Source: an uncultured Lachnospiraceae bacterium (lineage in GTDB: Bacteria > Bacillota > Clostridia > Lachnospirales > Lachnospiraceae). From it: 34,786 nt of DNA. The translations under genes were made by a program, and so were the position numbers. Below, one piece after another: positions 8,323 to 16,039 of this stretch. Location of the stretch: contig CAJOIL010000003.1 of NCBI GenBank assembly GCA_905234525.1, forward strand, positions 1 through 34,786, in the 5' to 3' direction. Position 1 is the stretch's first letter, and each line of letters opens with the position of its first letter. The notes below the pieces were generated by a model that was not told the DNA's origin, did not search any database, and saw nothing but the letters and a program-made list of their open reading frames with translations.

Positions 8323-8967
8323 ATGGTTTTTCCTTTACTCGGGCTGATTCTTGTAGGCATGGTTGCACTTGCTTTACGATACAGACATCTTAATAAGAAA
8401 ATTGATAATGATAAGGAAGATTTTTATGAAAGAGAGCGTCGTGCCAATTCTACGCTTGCGAAAGACATTTCAAATATCAAATATCTTACCGTACCGTTAG
8501 ACAAATGGCCCATCGGACAAATAGACGCCCCCGACATCAAGGCTATAGAAGATAGGCTAAAGGCTTTATCCGACAAAGACATCCTTAACCTTACTCACAA
8601 AACAAATACGGATCTCAAGGAAGAATACGGCGTACCTAATTTTGATAAGATGCAACAGGTGGGCGATAATTTCAATGACTTAACCGTTGCCATCGTAGAC
8701 TATGCCAATGAACTGATGCTCCATAACATGTATGACGAAGCTATTACCGTATTGGAATACGGTATTGTTATCGGCACGGATATGAGTAATAACTACACTA
8801 TGCTTGCAGATTGCTATGCATATAAAAATCAGCCCAGACGCATAGAAACTCTACGCACCCAGGCAGAGAACTACGAAGGAATTATGAGAAGCAGTATCCT
8901 TAAGCACTTAGATGAATTACTGGAAAATAATACTACCGAGACGGAGAATTTTGATGCGAATGAATGA
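8323..8967 (+). CDS. Membrane-anchored protein with TPR-like C-terminal helices
   Basis: The only plus-strand gene in the window, 214 aa, with AGAAAGG about 10 nt before the ATG. The first ~20 residues (MVFPLLGLILVGMVALALRY) form one membrane segment, followed by a charged helix. The C-terminal half (about 120-200) has helix pairs such as YANELMLHNMYDEAITVLEYGI and YTMLADCYAYKNQPRRIETL that look like tetratricopeptide repeats. It probably exposes a protein-interaction domain on the cytoplasmic side. I do not recognise a specific family. The divergent pairing with the VanW operon hints at an envelope role, but that is inference. Confidence 0.8.
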   Translation: MVFPLLGLILVGMVALALRYRHLNKKIDNDKEDFYERERRANSTLAKDISNIKYLTVPLDKWPIGQIDAPDIKAIEDRLKALSDKDILNLTHKTNTDLKEEYGVPNFDKMQQVGDNFNDLTVAIVDYANELMLHNMYDEAITVLEYGIVIGTDMSNNYTMLADCYAYKNQPRRIETLRTQAENYEGIMRSSILKHLDELLENNTTETENFDANE

Positions 8968-8981
8968 CGTACATTTAAGCA

Positions 8982-9962
8982 TTAATAGTTCTTCATAATA
9001 TCATTAATATACTTCTTGTAATCATCCTTAACATCATTCGGACCATCGATATAAACGTTATCACCAAGTCCCGTCAGCCAGCCATAGAATGCGGGACCGA
9101 CCTCGAGTTCAAGTCTGATCTTAGCCATATCGCCCTTAGTAACAATGCTTATATCTCGTCCGAATCTATCAATAAAGATACCTACCTTAGACTTATCGCA
9201 CATAATGCTTACCGTCTTGTTATCTCCTTGATACATGCCAAATGAATTACTTGCGATTCTGGCAATCTCTGTTCGATCAATCTTACTGACACCCTGTCTA
9301 ATCTCATCAAGCTCTGTTGCCTCTTCCATCTTATCAACTCTATAATATCTGATGTCCTCTCTGAGATCGGAATACGCAACAAGATAATAATTCTCTTCAA
9401 ACCACAACAGACAAGCGGGACTTACCGTAATGGCTTTACCATCATACTTGAATTCCTTCTCCTTATTGACATCCCAATTATAGTATTTAAAGCTCATCTT
9501 ATGATTCTCATCAATACATCTGTATATCGTATCGATTGCATAGAATATCTTGTCGCTCTTGCCTCTGTTACGATTGGCAACAACCACCTGTCTTGAAAGC
9601 TCGGCGGCATCATATATATTGCCGAGTGAACCGACTCTCTTTGCTAAATCTCTGGCTTTGTTCTCGCTTATAAATCTGGAGGAGGAAATAGCATCAACGA
9701 GAAGTTTAAGCTCTGCCAATTCAAAGCTCTTCGATGCAATGTAATATCCGCCCGTATATTCCTCTGACTTCTCGATATCAAGACCGTATTCTATAAGTGT
9801 GCTTATATCTGCGTAAATGCTCTTTCTTTCGGCCTGAATGCCCATGGCGGCTAAGCGGTCTATTAGGTCGTTGGCGTTAAGCGGGTGGGCTTCGTCGGTT
9901 TCGTTCAAGAGGATATTCATTATGTATAGTATTTTAATTTTTTGACCATATTTGTTAGCCAT
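8982..9962 (-). CDS. WYL-domain transcriptional regulator
   Basis: 326 aa: an N-terminal winged helix-turn-helix (about 1-70, with LLNETDEAHPLNANDLIDRLAAMGI), a WYL domain (about 140-225, CLLWFEENYYLVAYSDLREDIRYYRVDKM) and a C-terminal WCX-type extension. WYL proteins bind small or nucleic-acid ligands and often repress or activate neighbouring genes. AAGGAG lies 8 nt before the ATG, directly after the closing stem of the structured RNA candidate, so this mRNA may carry a folded leader. The gene ends 15 bp from the convergent TPR gene. Target unknown. Confidence 0.9.
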   Translation of the reverse strand: MANKYGQKIKILYIMNILLNETDEAHPLNANDLIDRLAAMGIQAERKSIYADISTLIEYGLDIEKSEEYTGGYYIASKSFELAELKLLVDAISSSRFISENKARDLAKRVGSLGNIYDAAELSRQVVVANRNRGKSDKIFYAIDTIYRCIDENHKMSFKYYNWDVNKEKEFKYDGKAITVSPACLLWFEENYYLVAYSDLREDIRYYRVDKMEEATELDEIRQGVSKIDRTEIARIASNSFGMYQGDNKTVSIMCDKSKVGIFIDRFGRDISIVTKGDMAKIRLELEVGPAFYGWLTGLGDNVYIDGPNDVKDDYKKYINDIMKNY

Positions 9963-9981
9963 TGTATCTCCTTATTAATCC

Positions 9982-10195
9982 GGCCCTCTTTGCCAACTGT
10001 CCTTATGGACTACGGTCCAAATGGCTTATTAACTCAGATCTCGGACAAAGTACCTCTGTTCCAACCGGGCATTCGCCCAACGTTTCCACAGAGGTCTTTG
10101 CTCCTCGACCTAAGTGTTAAATTCTACTACAACCTGTCTTGGCACCTTCGTCCTTAATTAACTATTCTGTGAGAGGGCCTACAACTACTGTTCCA
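9982..10195 (-). ncRNA. Rod-like structured RNA candidate (6S-like or 5' leader of the WYL gene)
   Basis: Read on the minus strand, the ends pair as GGCCCUCU/AGAGGGCC (10172-10179 with 9982-9989). Inside, UGCCAA/UUGGCA (10139-10144 with 9991-9996) is followed by a large bubble whose 3' strand holds a small GGAC..GUCC hairpin. Beyond it a long terminal arm forms from CUUAGGUC/GAUCUGAG, GCAAAG/CUUUGU and ACCUCUGU/ACAGAGGU, capped by GGGC-GAAU-GCCC. The size (~200 nt), the central bubble with a 3'-strand hairpin and the long apical arm match the general architecture of 6S RNA. I see no terminator behind it and the WYL RBS follows directly, so a regulatory leader is the alternative. Confidence 0.45.
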
Positions 10196-11042
10196 CAATA
10201 AATAATACCCCTAGCGTACCGTAGCCACAATGACTTGCAACGGTACCTCCTGCGTTGGTGATGCATATCTCGTTGAATTTGTTAAGACTCTCTACGTATT
10301 CCGTAACCGAGTCCTCAATCTCCTTGGCCACACCTGTAAATGTTATAAATACACGCGTAGGGTCTGCGTGCATCATAGCTTCTTCCATATCCTTAACGTA
10401 ATCAAGAACAACCTTAGAATACTTGCCACGATACTTCTTGCCCGGTTGCATATTGCCATCAACAACTTCGATACGTGGGTGAAGCTTAAGTGCACTTCCG
10501 GCAAATGCAGCTACTCCCGAGCATCTGCCTCCTCTGTGAAGATACGTAAGTGTATCAACTACGAAGCTTGCTCGCACATAAGGTCTGAGTGCTTCTATCT
10601 TCTCAACGGTTTCTGCTCTTGTCATGCCCTCTGCTACAAACTCTGCACATTTACATACAAGAAGGCCTATACCTGTAGATAGGTTCATTGAATCTATGAC
10701 TGTAATCTTATCCTCTGCTTCAATCTCCTCAGCTGCAAGTCTCATTACATTGCCGGATGTTGACATAGTATCCGATATAGAAAATGCAATTATCTCATCA
10801 CCATTATCTATAATGGGTTGAAACAGATTCATTGCATCCTCCATAGATGGTGCAGAGGTCTTAGGTGTTGTCTTATTCTCATCAGCCCATGCAAACAGTT
10901 CGGGAAGTGTAATATCTACTCCGTCCTTGTATTCCTTGTCACCACATAATATATGTAGTGGTAAAATCACAATATTAAAGCGTTCAACCAACTCAGGCGA
11001 TAAATCGCATGTGCTGTCAGAGACAATTCTTATCATGTTCAT
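10185..11042 (-). CDS. DegV family protein (fatty-acid binding)
   Basis: 285-aa DegV/FakB-type protein that binds a fatty acid for presentation to a FakA kinase. Visible are IRIVSDSTCDLSPEL at the N-terminus, the strand IVILPLHILCGDKEYKDGVDI, TSAPSMEDAM, and SMNLSTGIGLLV, all typical of the fold. AAGGAGG lies only 2 nt from the first ATG but 8 nt from the ATG of Met3, so translation probably starts at 11036 (MIRIVSD). It ends the antiporter-DUF975-DUF975-sce7726 gene series, 33 nt behind the sce7726 gene. The promoter of the downstream structured RNA lies inside its 3' end. Confidence 0.9.
   Translation of the reverse strand: MNMIRIVSDSTCDLSPELVERFNIVILPLHILCGDKEYKDGVDITLPELFAWADENKTTPKTSAPSMEDAMNLFQPIIDNGDEIIAFSISDTMSTSGNVMRLAAEEIEAEDKITVIDSMNLSTGIGLLVCKCAEFVAEGMTRAETVEKIEALRPYVRASFVVDTLTYLHRGGRCSGVAAFAGSALKLHPRIEVVDGNMQPGKKYRGKYSKVVLDYVKDMEEAMMHADPTRVFITFTGVAKEIEDSVTEYVESLNKFNEICITNAGGTVASHCGYGTLGVLFIVEQ
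10202..10230 (-). promoter_or_regulatory. Candidate sigma-A promoter inside the end of the degV gene
   Basis: TTGTGG (10225-10230) and TATTAT (10202-10207) are separated by exactly 17 bp on the minus strand. Initiation would fall near 10195, about 15 nt before the closing stem of the structured RNA. The -10 matches consensus in 5 of 6 positions, the -35 in only 3 of 6, so this is plausible rather than certain. Confidence 0.4.
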
Positions 11043-11058
11043 GTCCTCCTTGACTTAG

Positions 11059-11090
11059 CCCAATAAGGTGTACCATTATTGGGACACATC
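11059..11090. repeat. Short palindromic GTGTCC-AATAATG repeat at the end of the sce7726 gene
   Basis: CCCAATAA (11059-11066) and TTATTGGG (11076-11083) form an 8-bp stem around the loop. On the coding strand the motif GTGTCC-C-AATAATG includes the sce7726 stop codon (GTG TCC CAA TAA). The same motif, GTGTCC-G-AATAATG in the same reading frame, ends murI at 15170-15187. No T-tract follows, so it is not a standard terminator. Confidence 0.5.
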
Positions 11091-11726
11091 TTTTTTCTTT
11101 CTTCTTCTCTTATATCTTCTCCTGCGCCGAGCCTTCTTGCCGTTAGCTTCTCTGTATGCATTAATCCTCTCGGCTATTGTATCATAATCTCTCTCGAACA
11201 GCTCCATACAGACTTGCTCTCTCAGAACGTCATGAGGTACACGGTCAACTATCATCTCCCCTACTGTCTTCTTAGACTTGTTCTTATAAGCCGGCAAATC
11301 ATTAAGCTCCTGTATATGTGCAAGTTCGAATCGCCATAATATCTCTATCTTCTTATACCAATCCATATTAGGATTGAGCTCGGGCTCCCTTAGAAAGTAG
11401 AAATCCAACGACCCATCTTCAATCTCTTCAACGGTAATTATACCCCAGTGATCCGGCACATGCTCTGTTATATGATTGCCATGTGAGCTACCTACGACCA
11501 CATAATTGTAATCATAATACAAGTCATAATATGCAACCTGTCTCGACAATCTGGCGTACGTGTCAGCATCCGACTTAATCTCTATGCCGTAAATGTCAGA
11601 TTCCGTAATCATTACAGCATCTGCTCTCGCAGAGCCGATTTGCTTCTCTTCTAAGATACGCGTCTTGCCGTACTTTACTTCTAACAAGTCGAATAACGGC
11701 TCTCTTATATCCTTATCATATATCAT
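11076..11726 (-). CDS. sce7726 family protein (PD-(D/E)XK nuclease-like fold)
   Basis: 216 aa. The order DIREPLFDLL, EKQIGSARADAVMI, YGIEIKSDADTYARLSRQVAYYDLYYDYNYVVV and PDHWGII matches the sce7726 family as I know it. Asp36, Glu49 and Lys51 (in IEIKSD) are the expected PD-(D/E)XK active-site residues. The C-terminus is an unusually basic tail (KKARRRRRYKRRRKKK), suggesting nucleic-acid contact. Biochemical role is not known; there is no partner methylase or defence gene beside it. Its ATG overlaps the stop of the upstream DUF975 gene (TAATG), and its own stop lies in a palindromic repeat. Confidence 0.75.
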   Translation of the reverse strand: MIYDKDIREPLFDLLEVKYGKTRILEEKQIGSARADAVMITESDIYGIEIKSDADTYARLSRQVAYYDLYYDYNYVVVGSSHGNHITEHVPDHWGIITVEEIEDGSLDFYFLREPELNPNMDWYKKIEILWRFELAHIQELNDLPAYKNKSKKTVGEMIVDRVPHDVLREQVCMELFERDYDTIAERINAYREANGKKARRRRRYKRRRKKKDVSQ

Positions 11727-13048
11727 TATTCTTCTGTATCAGTGCTGTCACTGCCGGCATTAGAATCACTTGTACGATCATTATCGCCACCGGTCTCTAT
11801 ATCCTTGCCCGGAACCTCGACATCTTTATCCTTGCCAAGCACCTCATCCTCTGTATTCTTGCCCAGAACTTCATCAACTGTAGCCTTTGCATCTTCAACT
11901 GCTTCTTCAAAAGCTTGCGGTTCTTTAACCTCTTTTTGTGCCTGTACATTTTCTACAGTAGCAGCGTTTGCGGCTGCCTGATTAACATTTACCACATTAA
12001 TAGTCGGAGATGTATAACCTGTACTTCCACCCATCTTAAGTGCACGATACAGATTGGCATCAGTAGCATAATAATACGGATTAACGTAGAACAGACCAAG
12101 AATACCGCATGTAAGGGAGTTCAATATGAACCAACCTAAGAATGATAAGTCAAGCACAAATGTATCCAACTTATTACCCATCATCATGTTCTTGGATCTA
12201 GCGAAGGCTTCCTTGTATGACATATTGGGATTCTCTGCAATCAAATATGGTATCATGCGATACTCATAAGCCTTGATAATACCCGGCACAATGAATAAAA
12301 GGGTCCATAATCCTGTAAAAATATCCCTGAGAATTAATGTTCCGACATTCTTCAAATAATTATTCTTAAAGCCATTAAGCAAATCCTTAGTCTCGGCAGG
12401 CCTATCATATGCTTTAAGGAACAATGATTTGGCTCCCAAAATTACCGGATTAATAAGAAATGCTTTAATTGAAAGAGTGACTGCCAAGGAAATCAGAGTT
12501 ACAATTAAAACAATAGGCAGAACAATGGCAAGAACCATTCCGACAATTGCAAACGCTTGCCCGAATTCCTGTACGTCAGCAGCATCCTCATCTCTGAAGT
12601 GACCCCTGTCTCCATTGTCAGACTTACCTTGATTATCATTAATCGACGGATCACTGTTCTGTATATATTCATTAATCCCCGGTATGTCACCGATATTACC
12701 GTTCCTAATATAATCGCCGATATTCTCAGGCACTTCTATAGTCTTACCGTCCTGCTCGATTATAATCTTACCATCCTTCTCTGTAATTTGGGCGCTATGG
12801 GACTGGCTATCCGTGCCTTCCTCTATAGTTGAATAATGACGATAACTCTTACTTTTATCATGATTATCGGAACCATTTGTTATGCTGAGCGCACTTATAG
12901 CACGCCCAACGCCTCCTCCGAAAAACCCTCCGGTCAATCCACCTGTTAGCAACGCTATAAGGAGTGCCGCCAAGACAAATCTCCAATAATTATCCTTATA
13001 TGTAAAAGCCTTCTTCGCTTCTTCCTTTATTAATTGTCTATTCCACAT
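11726..13048 (-). CDS. DUF975 family membrane protein with a long extra loop
   Basis: 440-aa integral membrane protein. It starts MWNRQLIKEEAKKAFTYKDNYWRF, nearly the same as its neighbour at 13066, and shares FLINPVILGAKSLFLKAYDRP, FIVPGIIKAYEYRMIPYLIAENPNMSYKEAF and GILGLFYVNPYYYATDANLY with it. It differs by about 120 hydrophilic residues between the first two membrane segments and by an acidic C-terminal tail with repeated EVLGK/EVPGK motifs. DUF975 proteins have no defined function. The pair looks like a tandem duplication in which one copy gained an insert. Confidence 0.85.
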   Translation of the reverse strand: MWNRQLIKEEAKKAFTYKDNYWRFVLAALLIALLTGGLTGGFFGGGVGRAISALSITNGSDNHDKSKSYRHYSTIEEGTDSQSHSAQITEKDGKIIIEQDGKTIEVPENIGDYIRNGNIGDIPGINEYIQNSDPSINDNQGKSDNGDRGHFRDEDAADVQEFGQAFAIVGMVLAIVLPIVLIVTLISLAVTLSIKAFLINPVILGAKSLFLKAYDRPAETKDLLNGFKNNYLKNVGTLILRDIFTGLWTLLFIVPGIIKAYEYRMIPYLIAENPNMSYKEAFARSKNMMMGNKLDTFVLDLSFLGWFILNSLTCGILGLFYVNPYYYATDANLYRALKMGGSTGYTSPTINVVNVNQAAANAATVENVQAQKEVKEPQAFEEAVEDAKATVDEVLGKNTEDEVLGKDKDVEVPGKDIETGGDNDRTSDSNAGSDSTDTEE

Positions 13049-13065
13049 ATACTTGACTCTTTCTA

Positions 13066-13806
13066 TTATTCTTCTACCTGCTCCTCACTGTCACTCACTG
13101 CTTCTGTAGCTTGCTCGCTATCCTCCTTCTTAAAAGCTTGCGCACCGCCGTCCTTCTTAATAGCTCTGTAAAGATTGGCATCTGACGCATAATAATACGG
13201 ATTTACAAAGAAAATACCGAGTATTCCGCAGGTTAACGCATTAAGTAAATACCATCCTATAAATGATAAATCAAACACAAAAGCCTTCCACTTATTACCC
13301 ATCATCATCTCTCTTGACGCTTTAAATGCCTCAGAATAAGATATGTCCGGATTCTCCGAAATTATATAAGGTATCATACGATATTCATACATCTTGATAA
13401 TACCCGGTATTACAAAGAGGCATGACCACAAAAATGTAAATACATCACGAAGAACAAGTGTCACCACATTATTCAAGTAATTATTTTTAAAACCGTCCAA
13501 CAAATCATCGTACTTTGCAGTTCTGTCATAAGCCCTAAGATAAAAGCCCTTGGCTCCGAGTACTATAGGATTAACCGCAAAGAACCTTATTGCAAGTCCG
13601 AGTATAATATATACAATTGTAACCGGTTTGAAAAATATGGCTACGAGATTACCTATAACTGCCGATACGCCACCTAATTCCGAACCGACTGCCCCACTTA
13701 GAATTGCCAAAATGAGGGCTCCTAATACGAACTTCCAATAGTTATAATTATCCTTGTATGTGAATACATTCTTGGCTTCCTGCTTAAGCAGCGCTCTATT
13801 CCACAT
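13066..13806 (-). CDS. DUF975 family membrane protein (short paralogue)
   Basis: 246-aa multi-pass membrane protein with the DUF975 core: an N-terminal amphipathic stretch (MWNRALLKQEAKNVFTYKDNYNYWKF), about five hydrophobic segments, the motif FVIPGIIKMYEYRMIPYIISENPDISYSEAFKASREMMMGNKWKAF, and a charged C-terminal tail. It lies 17 nt upstream of its longer paralogue and 16 nt behind the antiporter gene, so all are probably one operon. Function unknown. Confidence 0.85.
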   Translation of the reverse strand: MWNRALLKQEAKNVFTYKDNYNYWKFVLGALILAILSGAVGSELGGVSAVIGNLVAIFFKPVTIVYIILGLAIRFFAVNPIVLGAKGFYLRAYDRTAKYDDLLDGFKNNYLNNVVTLVLRDVFTFLWSCLFVIPGIIKMYEYRMIPYIISENPDISYSEAFKASREMMMGNKWKAFVFDLSFIGWYLLNALTCGILGIFFVNPYYYASDANLYRAIKKDGGAQAFKKEDSEQATEAVSDSEEQVEE

Positions 13807-13822
13807 TGTCTTTGCCTCCCTT

Positions 13823-15067
13823 CTATGCTGTCGCTTCTTCCTTTACCGTTGCGTCTTCCTTCTTGTCCTCACCACTGTCTGACGGAGTGCCTCCATTCTT
13901 ATCCTTAAACACCAGCTTAAGTAACATTGGCGTTATAACAGTTGTCACAATAACCATAACTACAATCGGCGCAAATAAATCCTCTCCGATAAGTCCAACC
14001 TGTTGTCCCTTCGCGGCAACTATGAGCGCAACCTCCCCACGGCTTATCATACCAACACCAATTTGTATTGATTCCTTGCCGGTAAATTTACATATCTTGG
14101 CACCCAATCCGCAACCAAACAGCTTACTGAAAACTGCCACAATCGTAAGAACGATTGCAAACATCCAAAGCGAACCGCTCATTCCGCTAAACGTAGCCTT
14201 AATACCGATGCTCGCAAAGAATATCATAGCAAAGAAATGATTATTAATTATCTCAACTCTATCATCAAGGTACTTAGCTGTCTTGGAATTACAAAGCATA
14301 AGTCCGGCAAAGTATGCACCTGTAATGTCGGCTATACCGAAGAATTCTTCAGATGCAAATGATAATACAAAACAAAATACCAGTCCGAAAATCGATGCTC
14401 GTCTCCTGCCGTCTCTCGTCTCAATGAATGGCTTGATAGCCTTAATGACAAGGAATAATACAACAAGTGCCACCGCATATATACCAATCTTAATGAATAC
14501 TGTTGATACCTCAACCTCTGGATCTGCGAGACTTGTTACAATTGTAAGTACGATAATACCGAGAATATCGTCAATTACAGCCGCACCAAGTATTGTTGTA
14601 CCGACAGCTCCTCTGAGCTTGCCCATCTCTCTTAACGTCTGTACCGTTATGCTGACGGACGTGGCGGTCAATACCACTCCGACGAAAATACACTTAAGTA
14701 CCTCTGTGTGGTCGGCAAGATTCTCGTGGAAGAATAATGCATATGCTCCTGCTCCCAAAACCAGAGGCAATATTACACCACATACAGCTACCACAAATGA
14801 CGCAAGCGCATTATTCTTAAGCTCCGTCATATCCGTCTCAAGACCGGCACCATACATCAAAAGTATAACGCCAACCTCAGCGGCATATTCTATAAATGTA
14901 CCCACATCACCGTCAAAGTTCACCACTCCCAGAAGCGATGGGCCTATAACAATACCTGCAACAAGTGCTCCGACCACCTCCGGTAAATGTATCTTCTTGG
15001 CCAATATACCAAGTAACTTTGTAGAGAAAAATATTATTGCCAAACCAAGTAAAAATTTGTAATCCAT
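13823..15067 (-). CDS. Cation/proton antiporter, CPA2 (KefB/NapA-like) membrane domain
   Basis: A monovalent cation:proton antiporter with about 12-13 membrane helices. GLETDM, TATSVSITVQTLREMG and the ion-binding pair D166-D167 in AAVIDDILG are typical CPA2 motifs, with a later SRGEVALIVA segment. No C-terminal RCK/TrkA-N domain follows; the protein ends in a short charged tail. The track starts at 15097, but AAAGGAG lies 8 nt before the second ATG, giving MDYKFLLGLA at 15067 and a normal N-terminus. It heads the gene series that includes both DUF975 proteins. A short TGTGA-AA-TCACA dyad lies just upstream. Confidence 0.9.
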   Translation of the reverse strand: MDYKFLLGLAIIFFSTKLLGILAKKIHLPEVVGALVAGIVIGPSLLGVVNFDGDVGTFIEYAAEVGVILLMYGAGLETDMTELKNNALASFVVAVCGVILPLVLGAGAYALFFHENLADHTEVLKCIFVGVVLTATSVSITVQTLREMGKLRGAVGTTILGAAVIDDILGIIVLTIVTSLADPEVEVSTVFIKIGIYAVALVVLFLVIKAIKPFIETRDGRRRASIFGLVFCFVLSFASEEFFGIADITGAYFAGLMLCNSKTAKYLDDRVEIINNHFFAMIFFASIGIKATFSGMSGSLWMFAIVLTIVAVFSKLFGCGLGAKICKFTGKESIQIGVGMISRGEVALIVAAKGQQVGLIGEDLFAPIVVMVIVTTVITPMLLKLVFKDKNGGTPSDSGEDKKEDATVKEEATA

Positions 15068-15130
15068 CAGACACTCTCCTTTGAAAGCCATTTTCATATA
15101 TTATGTGATTTCACACTACTTAATAATAAA

Positions 15131-15158
15131 ACAAACGAGCTTATTTTTCAATAAGCTC
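15131..15158 (-). terminator. Rho-independent terminator after murI
   Basis: GAGCTTATT and AATAAGCTC (15137-15158) form a 9-bp stem around TTTC. On the minus strand the stem is followed by GTTTGTTTTATT. It separates murI from the antiporter gene. Confidence 0.7.
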
Positions 15159-15169
15159 TTAATAAATAT

Positions 15170-15187
15170 GTGTCATTATTCGGACAC
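15170..15187. repeat. Short palindromic GTGTCC-AATAATG repeat at the end of murI
   Basis: GTGTC and GACAC flank an 8-bp centre. On the coding strand GTG TCC GAA TAA supplies the last three residues and the stop of murI, exactly as GTG TCC CAA TAA does for the sce7726 gene. Confidence 0.5.
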
Positions 15188-15970
15188 CTCAGAATATAAC
15201 AATTGCTTGCACAATTCAATCTTATCTTCAGATTTCTCGCTATTTTCAAATGTAACGTTGCCCTTTGTAGTCCTATCCGTTAATAATCCCGCAACGTCAA
15301 GACGCCTTCGCATCTCTCTCGCCGTACCTTCGCTACCATCGAAAATGCGAATTCCGGGGCCAAGTATTCCGCTTATAGTAGACCTGACAAACGGGTAATG
15401 TGTACACCCGAGTACTACCGCATCAATACTTCCGTCTCTGTACGGCATAAGTAATCCTTCCAAGAAGTTCTTAACCTCTGCCGAATCCGCTTTGCCTTCC
15501 TCTACATACTCCATAAGTCCGGGACATGGCAATTTATATATAGTTGCAATATCCTCAAATCTTTCAAAGAGAAATCTAAACTTATCTTCCTTAATAGTCA
15601 TAGGCGTTGCAAGAACAAGCACTCTTGAATTGCGCTTATATGTGGCTGCCGGTTTAAGCGCCGGCTCAATTCCCACAAGTGGCAAATCGGGATACATTTC
15701 CCTGAGTACCCTGACAGCTGCAGACGTAGCGGAATTACACGCTATTACACACCCCTTTACAGGTATCTTAATAAAGTCTTCAACCTTAGCTATTGTAAGT
15801 TCTCTTACCTCTTCGGTTGTCTTCGTTCCGTAAGGAGCATTAGCTGAATCTCCAAAATATATAAAGTCCTCGCACGGCATAATCTTCACAAGTTCTCTTA
15901 AAACACTGATTCCGCCGACTCCCGAGTCGAATACCCCTATCGGTTTAGAATTAAGCTTACCTAAATTCAT
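15176..15970 (-). CDS. murI: Glutamate racemase
   Basis: MurI interconverts L- and D-glutamate for peptidoglycan, without a cofactor. The 264-aa protein has FDSGVGGISVL (catalytic-site aspartate about residue 15), YFGDSANAPYG, the first catalytic cysteine C78 in ACNSATSAA and the second, C189, in VLGCTHYPFV. Both catalytic cysteines are present, so the enzyme should be active. It begins 18 bp past the rplQ terminator stem, with AAGGG as a weak RBS, and ends in its own terminator. The final VSE plus stop is encoded by a short palindromic repeat. Confidence 0.93.
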   Translation of the reverse strand: MNLGKLNSKPIGVFDSGVGGISVLRELVKIMPCEDFIYFGDSANAPYGTKTTEEVRELTIAKVEDFIKIPVKGCVIACNSATSAAVRVLREMYPDLPLVGIEPALKPAATYKRNSRVLVLATPMTIKEDKFRFLFERFEDIATIYKLPCPGLMEYVEEGKADSAEVKNFLEGLLMPYRDGSIDAVVLGCTHYPFVRSTISGILGPGIRIFDGSEGTAREMRRRLDVAGLLTDRTTKGNVTFENSEKSEDKIELCKQLLYSEVSE

Positions 15971-15987
15971 ACATTTCCCTTAATACA

Positions 15988-16016
15988 TAAAAAGCAAGAC
16001 CTATACACGGTCTTGC
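15988..16016 (-). terminator. Rho-independent terminator of the ribosomal protein cluster
   Basis: GCAAGACC and GGTCTTGC (15994-16016) form an 8-bp stem that is followed on the minus strand by TTTTTATG. It closes the transcript behind rplQ and lies just ahead of murI. Confidence 0.85.
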
Positions 16017-16039
16017 CTTATATGAATACAAAACAATAA

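Noticed and set aside
9942-10157. 71-aa plus ORF across the WYL leader
   Set aside because: It covers the structured RNA candidate and has no ribosome-binding site; the pairing explains the sequence better.
11076-11726. Defence or restriction system around the sce7726 nuclease-fold gene
   Set aside because: Neighbours are an antiporter, DUF975 proteins and DegV; no methylase, helicase or other defence partner is present.
14283-15062. 259-aa plus ORF opposite the antiporter
   Set aside because: Long only because it mirrors a membrane protein with biased codons; no start signal and no recognisable domain.
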